Positions 18,880 to 28,083 of a stretch of DNA of 64,000 bases are shown in pieces; position 1 is the stretch's first letter; every line of letters starts with the position of its first letter. The translations under genes and the position numbers were made by a program. Location: positions 354,687 to 418,686 of the forward strand of contig CALUHR010000013.1 in the NCBI GenBank assembly GCA_944320495.1. Reading direction: 5' to 3'. The notes below the pieces were generated by a model. The model worked only from the letters and a program-made list of their open reading frames with translations, was not told the origin of the DNA and did not search any database. Source of the stretch: Candidatus Methanomethylophilaceae archaeon (lineage in GTDB: Archaea; Thermoplasmatota; Thermoplasmata; Methanomassiliicoccales; Methanomethylophilaceae).

Positions 18880-19944
18880 TTGAGCAGGATGCTTTACACG
18901 GTCGGTCCGGTCAACGTCTCACCGGACACGCTTCAGTCGATGACCAAGCCCATGATCACGCACCGCTCCGCCGAGTACAAGGAGCTCCACGGCAACATCG
19001 TCGAGAAGATCAAGAAGGCCCTGGACACGGACATGGACGTGTTCCTTGTCGCCGGGTCCGCCACCGTCTTCAACGAGGGCGCCATCAGGAACGGCGTCTC
19101 CGAGAAGTGCCTCGGCATCACCAACGGTTCGTTCGGCAACAGGCTCATCGAGATCGCCGAGCTCAACGGCAAGCAGGTCGACAAGGTCGAGGTCCCCTGG
19201 GGCAAGGCCATGAGGCCGGAGCACATCGCCGGCAAGGTCGCAAAGGACACCGAGGCCGTGTGCTGGGCCGCCAACGAGTCCTCCACCGGTGTGTTCAGCG
19301 ACTCAGTCGCAATCTCCAAGGCGGTCTCCGAGCAGAACCCGGACGCCCTGAAGATCGTCGATGTGGTCACAGCGGCGTTCGCCATGGACCTCAGGGTCAG
19401 GGACATGGACGCCGACGCCATCGTGTTCGGCACCCAGAAGGACCTGGGGCTCCCGCCCGGACTCGCCATCATGCTCTGCTCCGAGAGGATGCTGGAGAAG
19501 GCGAAGACCGTGAAGAACCGCGGGTTCTACACCGACCTGCTCAAGATCAAGAAGCAGAACGACGTCAACTACGCGCTCACCACGCCCCCCGTGTCCCTCA
19601 TGTACGGCCTGGACTACCAGCTGGACAAGATCCTGGCCGAGGGCATGCCCGCCCGCTACAGGCGCCACGAGGAGATGGCCGGGCTCATCGAGCACTGGGC
19701 CGACGAGAGGCTCGCCGGCGTGTTCCCCGAGGAGGGGTACAGGTCCAAGTCGCTCTCCGTGCTCAACCGCGGGGACCTGGACTTCGACGCGTTCCACAAG
19801 AAGCTCAAGGCCAAGGGATACGAGATCTCCAACGGCTACGGCGATGTCAAGGAGAAGACTTTCAGGATTGGCCACATGGGGGACGTGACGCCGGACGGCA
19901 TCAGGGAGCTCCTTGGGGTCATGGATTCAATCATGGAGGAGTGA
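18880..19944 (+). CDS. serC: Class V aminotransferase, likely phosphoserine aminotransferase
   Basis: A 354-residue class V PLP enzyme of the alanine-glyoxylate/serine-pyruvate/phosphoserine group. It opens with MLYTVGPVNVSPDTLQSM; the PLP lysine is in VFGTQKDLGLPPG. It is two bases upstream of serA, so it most likely converts 3-phosphohydroxypyruvate to phosphoserine. TTG 18880 has GAGGGAT just upstream; ATG 18889 is the alternative. A TTATTATA element at 18822-18829 fits as promoter. Confidence 0.85.
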   Translation: MSRMLYTVGPVNVSPDTLQSMTKPMITHRSAEYKELHGNIVEKIKKALDTDMDVFLVAGSATVFNEGAIRNGVSEKCLGITNGSFGNRLIEIAELNGKQVDKVEVPWGKAMRPEHIAGKVAKDTEAVCWAANESSTGVFSDSVAISKAVSEQNPDALKIVDVVTAAFAMDLRVRDMDADAIVFGTQKDLGLPPGLAIMLCSERMLEKAKTVKNRGFYTDLLKIKKQNDVNYALTTPPVSLMYGLDYQLDKILAEGMPARYRRHEEMAGLIEHWADERLAGVFPEEGYRSKSLSVLNRGDLDFDAFHKKLKAKGYEISNGYGDVKEKTFRIGHMGDVTPDGIRELLGVMDSIMEE

Positions 19945-19946
19945 AG

Positions 19947-21527
19947 ATGGTTGTCAAGGTGCTGATTTCCGACCCCCTGTCCGAGGACGGGGTCAAGATA
20001 CTGAAGGATGCGGGTTTCCAGGTCGACGAGAAATCCGGGCTCTCCGAGGACGAGCTCTGCGGGATCATCGGCGAGTACGACGCGCTGATCATAAGGTCCG
20101 GGACCAAGGCCACCGCCAAGGTCATCGAGGCCGGGAAGAACCTGAAGGTCATCGGACGCGCCGGAGTCGGAGTGGACAACATCGACGTCCCCGCCGCCAC
20201 CGAGCACGGCGTCCTCGTCATGAACACCCCCTCCGCCAACATCCTGTCCGCGGCCGAGCACTCCTGTGCCATGCTCCTCGCCCTGGCCAGGAACATCCCC
20301 TTCGCCCACGACTCCATGCACAGGGGCGAGTGGAAGAGGTCCAAGTACACCGGGGTCGAGATGAACGGCAAGGTGCTGGGCATCATCGGCGTCGGACGCG
20401 TCGGCGGAGAGGTCGCCAAGCGCATGAAGGCCTTCAACATGACCCTCATCGGATACGACCCGTTCCTCCCCAAGGACGTCGCGGACTCCATCGGCGTCAG
20501 GCTGACCACCCTGGACGAGGTCCTGTCGACCTCCGACTTCATGACCATCCACACCCCGCTGCTGCCCGAGACCAGGAACATGATCTCGATGCCGCAGTTC
20601 AAGATGATGAAGCCCAACGCGCGCCTCGCCAACGTGGCCCGCGGAGGCATCGTCAACGAGGACGACCTGTACACCGCCCTCAAGGAGAAGGTCATCGCCG
20701 GTGCCGCCTTCGACGTCTGGTGCAACGAGCCCCTCAGCGACGACGAGAAGAAGCTCCTCGAGCTGGACAACCTCGTCGTGACCCCCCATCTCGGAGCCTC
20801 CACCGTCGAGGCCCAGGAGAGGGTGGCCATCGAGATCGCCGAGCACGCCGCCATGTACCTCAGGGACGGCATCGTCTCCAACGCCATCAACGCGCCCCGC
20901 GGCAAGCTGGACGCTGAGACGGAGCCCTACATGCCCCTCGCCGAGAGGATGGGCTCCCTGGTGCAGCAGATGGTCGGCAACCATCCCCTGGACAAGATCG
21001 AGATCGCCTACTGCGGAGGGCTCGCCGGTAAGCAGACCAAGATGCTCACCGTCGAGACGATCATCGGATACCTCAGGAACGTCGTCGGCACCGCGAACAT
21101 CATCAACGCGCTGCCCATCGCCAAGCAGAAGGGCATAGAGATCGCCGAGACCAGCAACGACACCGCCAAGGACTACGCCAGCGTCGTGGAGGTCAGGTTC
21201 ACCTCCGAGGGCAGGACCCGCTACATCCGCGGCACCGTCATCGGCGGGGTCCCCAGACTCGTCGGCGTGGACGGCTTCTCGTTCGACATCCCCATGAGCG
21301 GGGACATGATGTACCTCAGCTACGAGGACGCCCCCGGCGTCATCGGCGTCGTCGGCAACGCCCTCGGGTCCGCGGGCATCAACGTCGCCCAGATGACCGT
21401 CGCCAGGAGCGGCACCCGTGCCATGATGTTCCTCACCGTCGACAGCAACATCGACGAGGACATCGTCGCGAAGGTCGCCAAGGACGTCGGCACCGACGAC
21501 GTCAGGTTCCTCGACCTCGTGGAGTGA
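19947..21527 (+). CDS. serA: D-3-phosphoglycerate dehydrogenase
   Basis: A 526-residue long-form PGDH, first enzyme of serine synthesis. It has the NAD-binding GIIGVGRVGGEVAKR, the catalytic RARG-type region NVARGGIVNEDDL, and the His-containing TPHLGASTVEAQ. The intervening ASB domain and a C-terminal ACT domain (EDAPGVIGVVGNALG) suggest serine feedback. Length matches other archaeal and bacterial long forms. It sits two bases after the aminotransferase and overlaps or touches the next gene, so serC-serA and the DUF6015 gene form an operon. Confidence 0.95.
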   Translation: MVVKVLISDPLSEDGVKILKDAGFQVDEKSGLSEDELCGIIGEYDALIIRSGTKATAKVIEAGKNLKVIGRAGVGVDNIDVPAATEHGVLVMNTPSANILSAAEHSCAMLLALARNIPFAHDSMHRGEWKRSKYTGVEMNGKVLGIIGVGRVGGEVAKRMKAFNMTLIGYDPFLPKDVADSIGVRLTTLDEVLSTSDFMTIHTPLLPETRNMISMPQFKMMKPNARLANVARGGIVNEDDLYTALKEKVIAGAAFDVWCNEPLSDDEKKLLELDNLVVTPHLGASTVEAQERVAIEIAEHAAMYLRDGIVSNAINAPRGKLDAETEPYMPLAERMGSLVQQMVGNHPLDKIEIAYCGGLAGKQTKMLTVETIIGYLRNVVGTANIINALPIAKQKGIEIAETSNDTAKDYASVVEVRFTSEGRTRYIRGTVIGGVPRLVGVDGFSFDIPMSGDMMYLSYEDAPGVIGVVGNALGSAGINVAQMTVARSGTRAMMFLTVDSNIDEDIVAKVAKDVGTDDVRFLDLVE

Positions 21528-21532
21528 TGGGC

Positions 21533-21925
21533 TTGGCAGTCATCACGATCAGCGAGCTGACCTCCGCCATCAGGAACAGCATCGACAGCAGCTCCAGGGA
21601 GATGGAGGAGGAGGAGGCGTACGACCTCGCCCACAGGGTCCTGAACTTCTTCGGGTACTCGGACAGGATCATCGACAACATCCTGGAGCCGGAGGACCGC
21701 GACGCCTTCTACATGCTGGAGGACGCCGGCATCCTGACCACCGAGAGGGAGGAGACCACCCTCTACGACGGCAGGGAGTGGAGGATCCACTACTGGCTCT
21801 TCCGCAGGGAGAGGATCGACCAGCTGATCAACCAGGGCCCCCGCAGGACGGAGGCCCGGGTGGAGGCCGAGTTCGACTACGACGAGCTGCCGGACGACAT
21901 CTGGCAGCGCGGCTCCCAGGAATGA
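21533..21925 (+). CDS. DUF6015-like small acidic protein, conserved archaeal
   Basis: A 130-residue acidic, mostly helical protein with no membrane segment. The pattern of an N-terminal helical part (EEEAYDLAHRVLNFFGYSDR) followed by WRIHYWLF near the middle resembles uncharacterised archaeal proteins annotated as DUF6015; that match is from memory. No catalytic motif is evident. TTG 21533 has GGAG at good spacing, while ATG 21527 overlaps the serA stop. Its 3' end overlaps the XPD helicase start by four bases, suggesting a link to that helicase. Confidence 0.6.
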   Translation: MAVITISELTSAIRNSIDSSSREMEEEEAYDLAHRVLNFFGYSDRIIDNILEPEDRDAFYMLEDAGILTTEREETTLYDGREWRIHYWLFRRERIDQLINQGPRRTEARVEAEFDYDELPDDIWQRGSQE

Positions 21926-23796
21926 GGATGGCCGTCTTCCCGTACCCCTACCGTCCCGGCCAGAGGGAGCTGGTCTCCTTCATAGACCGCTCCGCCCGGG
22001 ACGGCATGTGTCCCGTCGTCGAGGCGGGGACGGGCACCGGGAAGACCGTCTCCTCCCTGGCCGGCATGCTCCCGCTGGCCGGGGAGCGGGACCTCAAGAT
22101 AATCTATCTGACGCGCACGAAGTCCCAGCAGGCGCAGGTCCTGCGGGAGTGCTCCGCCATCGGCGGGGTCGTGTGCATCGGCCTCCAGGGCCGCTCCGCC
22201 TCCTCCTGTCCGATGATGAGGGACGACCCGGACCTCAGGTCAGGCACCCCGGAGGAGATCTCGAAGCTGTGCTCCGAGCTGAAGCGCAGGACCGAATCCG
22301 GATGCGCCTGCCCGTACTTCGCCAACCTCGAGGGTGCGGACGAGGAGCACTGGCTCTCCGTCCTGTCGCAGGAGGGCATGACGCCGGAATCGTCCTCCGA
22401 GGTGTGCGAGGAGGCGGGACTGTGCCCGTACGAGCTCCTCAAGCACCTCCTGCCGAGGGCGGACGTCATCGCCGCCTCGTACCCGTTCATGTTCGTGCCG
22501 CCCATACTCGCGAGGTTCGAGGAGTGGGTGGGCGTGCCGGTGGAGAGGATGCTCGTCATCGCCGACGAGGCCCACAACCTCCCCGACTACCTGCGCGAGG
22601 TGCAGACCTACGAGTACAGCAGATGGTCCATGGACATGGCCGAGAAGGAGTCCAGGGAGTTCGGGGACCGGGAGATCCACCAGGGGATCACCGTCTCGGA
22701 CGTGGCCGCCGTGCTGAGGGAGATACTGGAGGCCACGGCCAAGGAGTACCTGATCGACGAGGACGGCATCATCCCCCCGCACTTCGTGGAGGACGAGCTG
22801 ATGGCCCGCCTCGGGGTGACGTCGGTCGGCCTCGGGAGGATCTCGAGGGGCCTGACGGACCTGGGGGACGTCATCGAGGAGCAGAGGAAGCAAAGGCGCA
22901 AGCTGCCCCGCTCCTACATCGGGATGATGGGGAGGTTCCTCGACGCGTGGATGTCGGAGGAGGACCCCAGCTGCGTCCGCCTGGTTATCGGAGGCACGAA
23001 CCCCTGCTTCCAGTCCTACTGCATGGATCCAGCCCCGGCGGCGGAGCCGCTGAACGCGTGCCACTCGGCGCTGCTGATGTCGGGGACGCTGGAGCCTCTG
23101 GAGGACTATGTACGGGAGATGGGCATCGAGAGGCCGGCGATCCGCCGCCAGCCCAGCGCGTTCGACCCTGGCCATCTCCTCACGCTGTACACCGACAGGG
23201 TGTCGATGAAGTACGAGGAGAGGTTCCTCGAATCCAACTATGCGGCGCTGAGGTCGCTCCTCCTCGACACCGTGAACTCCGTCCGCGTGAACACGGCGGT
23301 GTTCTTCCCGTCCTACGACCTGATGGACAGGATGGTGTCCGAGGGCATCGTCGACGCCCTGGGCAGGGACGTGTACTTCGAGCGGAGGGGCATGCCGCAG
23401 GGGGAGCTGATGGAGACCTTCGACCAGTTCAGGACCTCCGAGGGGAGCGTCCTCTTCTGCGTGACCGGCGGCAGGATGAGCGAGGGCCTCGACTTCCCGG
23501 ACAAGGCCCTGGAGCTCGCGGTGCTGATCGGGATACCGTATCCGAAGCCCACGGCCAAGTCCAGGGCCATGGTGCGCTACTACGACCGCCGCTTCGGGGA
23601 CGGGACGAAGTACGTGACGAGGATCCCGGCGGAGCGCAAGATGCGCCAGTCCATCGGCCGTCTGATAAGGTCGGAGACGGACCGCGGGGTGGCGGTCATA
23701 CTGGACCGGAGGGTCGTCTCCATGGATCTCGGGGCGATGCTCTGCTCCGACATACCCTCGGCGGTGGCCGCGTTCCTCTCCGAAGGCCGGTCGCGA
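21922..23796 (+). CDS. xpd: XPD/Rad3-type Fe-S DNA helicase, ends at tandem CGA
   Basis: A 624-residue superfamily 2 helicase unwinding DNA 5' to 3' in repair. It shows Walker A VEAGTGTGKT, four cysteines of the Fe-S domain (SSCPMM, SGCACPYF, AGLCPYEL region), the DEAH box VIADEAHN, and C-terminal motifs V and VI (RMSEGLDF; QSIGRLIRSETDRG). The frame ends CGA CGA TAG (23794-23802): the first CGA follows LSEGRS and no other CGA is in frame. It is the only gene, with Taw2, whose standard end would be TAG. The start ATG overlaps the upstream stop (ATGA). Confidence 0.88.
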
Positions 23797-23834
23797 CGAT
23801 AGTTTTAGAAACAGGTGTCCGCAATCAGCCGTCC

Positions 23835-24104
23835 ATGGAATTCCAGGTCGACGAGGACGTCAAGAAGATGATAGCGGAGCATGACTGCGACTTCCGCATC
23901 TGCACCGCATGCTACGGTCCGGCCCTGGTCACCACGGCCGTCAAACCCCCGAAGGAATCGGACATCAAGGTCCCGGTCGGGAACCACACGATCTTCGTCT
24001 CGCGCTACCAGGCGCCGTACGTCTCCCGCATAACGATGGACATGGTCTACAGCGAGGACGAGATCGACTCCTGTCCCGCCTTCTACACCAGGCGCCGCTA
24101 CTGA
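23835..24104 (+). CDS. Small conserved archaeal protein with CxxC motif, unknown function
   Basis: An 89-residue soluble protein. The N-terminus has CDFRICTACYGP, giving a Cys-x4-Cys-x2-Cys cluster, and another Cys lies near the end (DSCPAFYTRRRY). Such spacing could hold a metal or Fe-S cluster. The family is not recognised. It lies 32 bases after xpd and is convergent with the relic at 24118. TGA stop. Confidence 0.55.
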   Translation: MEFQVDEDVKKMIAEHDCDFRICTACYGPALVTTAVKPPKESDIKVPVGNHTIFVSRYQAPYVSRITMDMVYSEDEIDSCPAFYTRRRY

Positions 24105-24117
24105 CCCCGGTCGGCTC

Positions 24118-24459
24118 TCATGGGTCCGGCGGGGTCTCACCGTTCTTCGACAGGACCCCGTCGAACGCGTGTCTCAGGTTGTCCATGTCGTCCAGCGGGA
24201 TCGGCGGGACGTCCTTCGACCTCTTGAAGAAGCAGGGTCCGAACAGCGGGCAGTGTTCCACCCCGTTGACATCCGTGAACACGTTCCCCTCCGCGATCTT
24301 GATTGCTCTCCTCTCAGTGCGTGTCCTGGTGAAGAGCGTGGTCAGTGATTTGGCCTTCTCGTTACGACCGGATTTCACCTCTATCGTCGTGACCTCGCTG
24401 TCCATGTAGGTCAGGATCCTTCTCTCCATGGAATCGATCTGGGTAAGATCATATTGCAA
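24118..24459 (-). pseudogene. C-terminal relic of an AAA ATPase with DUF4143 domain
   Basis: About 113 residues matching only the last part of the large ATPases with a DUF4143 nuclease-like domain: IEVKSGRNEKAKSLTTLF is the conserved PD-(D/E)xK-like core and CPLFGPCFFKRSKD the usual end. The AAA module (about 300 residues) is missing and the possible start is TTG 24459 or ATG 24429. These genes are abundant and mobile in gut archaea and bacteria, so this is probably decayed. Two copies of an 18-base direct repeat abut its 5' end. Confidence 0.65.
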
Positions 24460-24503
24460 CTTTCATGAGGGAATATGCCATTGAAATTGCAACTTTCATG
24501 AGG
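24453..24503. repeat. 18-bp perfect direct repeat, 33-bp period
   Basis: ATTGCAACTTTCATGAGG occurs at 24453-24470 and again at 24486-24503. The period of 33 is exactly eleven codons; read on the minus strand each copy encodes MKVAI, giving a 16-codon open frame MKVAISMAYSLMKVAI that ends in TGA. It borders the 5' end of the DUF4143 relic, in the only AT-rich spot of the area. It may be a duplication footprint or a tandem operator. Confidence 0.7.
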
Positions 24504-24557
24504 AAATGAAAGGTCGGACCGATGCCTCCCCGGCGCATCGACGCCGGTGAAGCGGGT

Positions 24558-25187
24558 TCAGGCGCCGTCCAATCTGGCCGCATCGACCGAGGCCCTGGCG
24601 AGCGCATCGATGTCGACGGCAGCGCTCATCTCCGCCACCTTGGCGGGGTCCGCCTCCGTGACGGGGTGGATGGGAACGATGGAGCATCCGTGACCCGGTC
24701 TGATGGATATGTCATAGGTCCCGATGTCCTTGGCTATGGCCTCGATCTCGAGCTTGTCCATGCCGATGAGCGGTCTGACGACGGGGAAGTCGAGACCCTG
24801 GTTCTCCGCGCGTATGTTGCGGAGCGTCTGCGAAGCGACCTGTCCGAGCGAGTCGCCCATGACGATCCCGGAGCATCCGAGCCTTCTCCCCAGCTCCCTC
24901 GCCGTCCTCTGCATGACGCGCTTGCACATGACGCACTGATAGGGATGGGGGCAACCATCGTGTATCGCGTCCTGTGACGGCGCGTGGGGGGCGATCCAGA
25001 GCGGGAGCTCCTGTCCGGTGGATTCCCTGAGCGCGTCTGCGATGTCCCTGACGTCGTCCAGCTGGACCGGTCCGGAATAGGGGGTGTTGTCCATGTGGAG
25101 GAGGACGACCTCGGCTCCCACGGAGCACATTCTGTGGACGGCGACCGGCGAGTCGATCCCGCCGGACATCAATGCGATGAGCCTCAT
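24558..25187 (-). CDS. ThiI-like PP-loop sulfurtransferase lacking THUMP and rhodanese domains
   Basis: A 209-residue AANH/PP-loop protein. MSGGIDSPVAVHRM is the ATP pyrophosphatase loop; the CVMCKRVM motif and GDSLGQVASQTLRNI match the catalytic domain of ThiI, which adds sulfur to uridine 8 of tRNA. The N-terminal THUMP domain and C-terminal rhodanese are absent, as in some archaeal forms that rely on partner proteins. The ATG at 25187 overlaps the csl4 stop by four bases, so it is cotranscribed with csl4 and the methyltransferase: an RNA-modification and decay operon. Confidence 0.8.
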   Translation of the reverse strand: MRLIALMSGGIDSPVAVHRMCSVGAEVVLLHMDNTPYSGPVQLDDVRDIADALRESTGQELPLWIAPHAPSQDAIHDGCPHPYQCVMCKRVMQRTARELGRRLGCSGIVMGDSLGQVASQTLRNIRAENQGLDFPVVRPLIGMDKLEIEAIAKDIGTYDISIRPGHGCSIVPIHPVTEADPAKVAEMSAAVDIDALARASVDAARLDGA

Positions 25188-25750
25188 CGGAGGACCACGT
25201 CGCCGTAGTCGTCCGCCAGCTTCCTGGGAATGGCGTACCTGCACTCGGGGCAGTACAGGCCCTCGCCCTTCTTGTCGCGGACCATCTCGGTCTTGCACTT
25301 GGAGCAGAGCGCCCTGATGCATCCGAGGTGCTTGTCCTTGGTGGCGAGCTGGAGGGAGGGCTTGGTCTCGGTGACGACCGCCCTGATGTAGTCGCCCTTG
25401 CGGAGCTCCTTGGACACGTCGTCGGTGTACTTGGGGGAGATCTTGGACACGTGGAGGGTCGCGTAGGTCTCCCCTCCCACGTTCTTGCTGGTGCCCTCCT
25501 TGGCCACGACGTCCGCGGTGGCCATGGTGCTCCTGATGTCGGCCACGACCGCGTAGACGACGTCCCCCTTCTTCAGGATGTTAGGGGGGTTGGGGCAGAC
25601 GACGGATGCGGTGCACTCGTCGTCGTCCAGAACGAGGGTGCCGACCTGGGACGCGTAGACGGTACCGTTGTCCGCGAAGGTCCCCTCTCCCGCGGCGTAC
25701 TCCTCTTCCACGGCGACCTCGTCGCCGGGCATGACGAACCTGGAATCCAT
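25184..25750 (-). CDS. csl4: Exosome RNA-binding subunit Csl4
   Basis: A 188-residue Csl4: N-terminal domain (FVMPGDEVAVEEEYAAGEGT), an S1 domain in the middle (GDVVYAVVADIRSTMATADV), and a C-terminal zinc ribbon (CSKC, then YCPEC). It caps the archaeal exosome together with Rrp4 and recruits substrates and DnaG. ATG 25750 follows an AGGTGATT ribosome-binding site; the GTG at 25759 is less likely. It is flanked by METTL5-like and ThiI-like genes in the usual archaeal arrangement. Confidence 0.94.
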   Translation of the reverse strand: MDSRFVMPGDEVAVEEEYAAGEGTFADNGTVYASQVGTLVLDDDECTASVVCPNPPNILKKGDVVYAVVADIRSTMATADVVAKEGTSKNVGGETYATLHVSKISPKYTDDVSKELRKGDYIRAVVTETKPSLQLATKDKHLGCIRALCSKCKTEMVRDKKGEGLYCPECRYAIPRKLADDYGDVVLR

Positions 25751-25755
25751 GTGAA

Positions 25756-26349
25756 TCACCTTATGCCGACCGCCGCGACCTCGACGGTCTGTCTCTCCTT
25801 TGAATGGAATGAAAACTGATGCGGGATATCGTACTTATAGGTTCTACGCCAGAACACGGACCTCCCGCGGCGCCCGCAGAAGTCCTCCACGAATCCCAGG
25901 GTGGACGCCATGTGGATGGAGTAGACGCAGTCCGACAGTGCCAGCGCCCTCTCGAGGAACGGGCGGTCCGCGTGCGGGGTCTGGCACCCGAACGGGGGGT
26001 TCATCACCACGGTGTCCGCTCCCTCGGAGACGTCCCCGATCAGCGACTCGCGGAAGTCGACGTCCGCGCCGAGCGCGGAGGCGTTGGACCTCGCTATGGC
26101 GAGCGCCTCGGGGTCCACGTCGAAACCGACCACCATGCCGGCGCCGAGCAGCGCCGATCCGATGGAGAGCATCCCGGTCCCGCATCCCAGGTCCATGACC
26201 TTCAGCCCCCGGATGTCCCCGCGGGAGTACGCCTCGAAGAGCATGTCCGCCGCTATCGTGGCGGGCGTCATGTACTGCTCGAGCGCGGAGCTCGGGTCCT
26301 CGAAGTTGCGGACCGACTGCAGGCGGATTTCCAGCTCCCTCTTCCTCAT
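25756..26349 (-). CDS. METTL5-like N6-adenine methyltransferase
   Basis: A 197-residue class I SAM-dependent methyltransferase. SAM motif I is VMDLGCGTGMLSIG and the catalytic motif IV is NPPFGCQ, as in the METTL5 family that methylates an adenosine of small-subunit rRNA; the N-terminal EQYMTPATIAADML is typical. It starts the csl4 operon and is divergent from purH. ATG 26349 is preferred over the more distal in-frame starts because the protein family begins here. Confidence 0.88.
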   Translation of the reverse strand: MRKRELEIRLQSVRNFEDPSSALEQYMTPATIAADMLFEAYSRGDIRGLKVMDLGCGTGMLSIGSALLGAGMVVGFDVDPEALAIARSNASALGADVDFRESLIGDVSEGADTVVMNPPFGCQTPHADRPFLERALALSDCVYSIHMASTLGFVEDFCGRRGRSVFWRRTYKYDIPHQFSFHSKERQTVEVAAVGIR

Positions 26350-26526
26350 CGCATGGCTAATGAGCGGTCCGGATATATCGTCTGTCTTCCCCGGCCGGTC
26401 TCTGCAATGTTGAGGATTCCATCTATCAAACAACGAATTTCGTAGTCGTTCTGGCATAGTTTAACTATAAGCAGGGGATTGATAGCACGCATACGTGAGT
26501 ATGCACCTCGAAAGAGGGGGTATACT

Positions 26527-28083
26527 TTGGCCAAGATCAGAAGAGCTATCATAAGCGTCTCCGACAAGACCGGAATCGTCGACTTCGCGAAGGCGCTCTC
26601 CTCCATGGGCGTGGAGATCATCTCCACCGGCGGCACGTTCAAGGTTCTGAAAGAGGCGGGCGTCCCCGTCACCGAGGTCTCCGACGTCACCGGGTTCCCC
26701 GAGATGCTGGACGGCCGCGTCAAGACCCTCCATCCCAAGATACACGCCGGCATCCTGGCGCGCAGGGACATAAGGGAGCACATGGACTCCATCGAGAAGA
26801 TGGGCATCGCTCCCATCGACATGGTCGTCATCAACCTCTATCCGTTCAAGCAGACTGTGCTGAAGGACGGCGTGACCTTCGACGAGATAGTCGAGAACAT
26901 CGACATCGGCGGGCCCAGCATGATCCGTGCCGCTGCCAAGAACTACAAGGACGTGGCGGTCGTCACGGAGCCCTCCCAGTACGACGCCATCGTGTCCGCG
27001 CTCAAGGAGAACGGCGAGCTCCCCCTCGAGATGCACGAGAGGCTCATGGCCGAGGCCTTCGTCACCACCGCCAACTACGACGCCATGATCGCGTCCCAGA
27101 CGTCCAAGAGGTTCATCGAGGGATTCCCCGAGTCGTTCCCCATACCGTCCGAGAAGGTCGAGGACCTCAGGTACGGGGAGAACCCCAACCAGAAGGCCGC
27201 CTTCTACAAGGACCCCTTCACCCCCGGCGTCACCGTCGCCAGGGCGGAGCACCTCCAGCACGGCAAGCAGCTGTCCTACAACAACATCCTGGACCTGGAC
27301 AAGGCCCTGGACATCTGCATGGACTTCGAGAGGCCGACCGCGACGGTCATGAAGCACACCAACCCGTGCGGCCTCGCGTCCGCGGACACTATCGAAGAGG
27401 CTTTCATCACCGCCTACAACGTCGATCCCCTCTCCGCCTTCGGATGCGTCATCTGCCTCAACAGGCCATGTTCGGTCGAGATCGCCAAGGAGATCTCCCA
27501 GCACTTCGTCGAGGCCGTAATCTGCCCCGACTACGAGCCCGGAGCGGTGGAGATCATGGAGGTCAAGAAAAACATCCGCCTCCTGAGGACCAACTCCCCC
27601 ATCGGACCCGATTACCGTGTCAGGGAGATGAAGGTCAAGAAGGTCCAGGGCGGGATGCTCGTCCAGACCGACGAGGACGTCCTCATCGACCCGAAGAACC
27701 TGAAGGTCGTCACCGAGCGCGCCCCCACCGAGGAGGAGGTCCACTCCCTGCTCTTCGCCTGGAAGCTCGCCAAGCACGTCACCTCCAACGCGGTCGTCTA
27801 CGTCAGGGGCGAGCGCGCTGTCGGCATCGGTGCTGGCCAGATGAGCCGCGTCGACTCCGCGAAGATTGCATCCATGAAGGCCAACGAGCCCACGCAGGGC
27901 TGCGTCATGGCGTCGGACGCGTTCTTCCCGTTCAGGGACGGCGTGGACGAGGCCGCAGCGGCCGGCGTGACGGCCATCATACAGCCCGGGGGCAGCATCA
28001 GGGACCAGGAGGTCATCGACGCCGCCAACGAGCACGGTATGGCGATGGTCTTCACCGGATGCCGCGTCTTCAGGCACGGATGA
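26527..28083 (+). CDS. purH: Bifunctional AICAR transformylase / IMP cyclohydrolase
   Basis: A 518-residue PurH catalysing the last two steps of IMP synthesis. The N-terminal cyclohydrolase half shows AIISVSDKTGIVDFAKAL and STGGTFKVLKEAG; the transformylase half contains KHTNPCGLASADT and the C-terminal MASDAFFPFRDGVD with QPGGSIRDQEVI. Many archaea use PurP/PurO instead, so the bacterial-type fused enzyme is notable. TTG 26527 is chosen: GAGGGGG lies six bases upstream, after a TTAACTATAA promoter at 26461-26470. Confidence 0.95.
   Translation: MAKIRRAIISVSDKTGIVDFAKALSSMGVEIISTGGTFKVLKEAGVPVTEVSDVTGFPEMLDGRVKTLHPKIHAGILARRDIREHMDSIEKMGIAPIDMVVINLYPFKQTVLKDGVTFDEIVENIDIGGPSMIRAAAKNYKDVAVVTEPSQYDAIVSALKENGELPLEMHERLMAEAFVTTANYDAMIASQTSKRFIEGFPESFPIPSEKVEDLRYGENPNQKAAFYKDPFTPGVTVARAEHLQHGKQLSYNNILDLDKALDICMDFERPTATVMKHTNPCGLASADTIEEAFITAYNVDPLSAFGCVICLNRPCSVEIAKEISQHFVEAVICPDYEPGAVEIMEVKKNIRLLRTNSPIGPDYRVREMKVKKVQGGMLVQTDEDVLIDPKNLKVVTERAPTEEEVHSLLFAWKLAKHVTSNAVVYVRGERAVGIGAGQMSRVDSAKIASMKANEPTQGCVMASDAFFPFRDGVDEAAAAGVTAIIQPGGSIRDQEVIDAANEHGMAMVFTGCRVFRHG

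Noticed and set aside
18880-19944. Alanine-glyoxylate aminotransferase as the name of the class V enzyme
   Set aside because: The sequence allows it, but a two-base spacing to serA makes phosphoserine aminotransferase more likely; specificity remains inferred.
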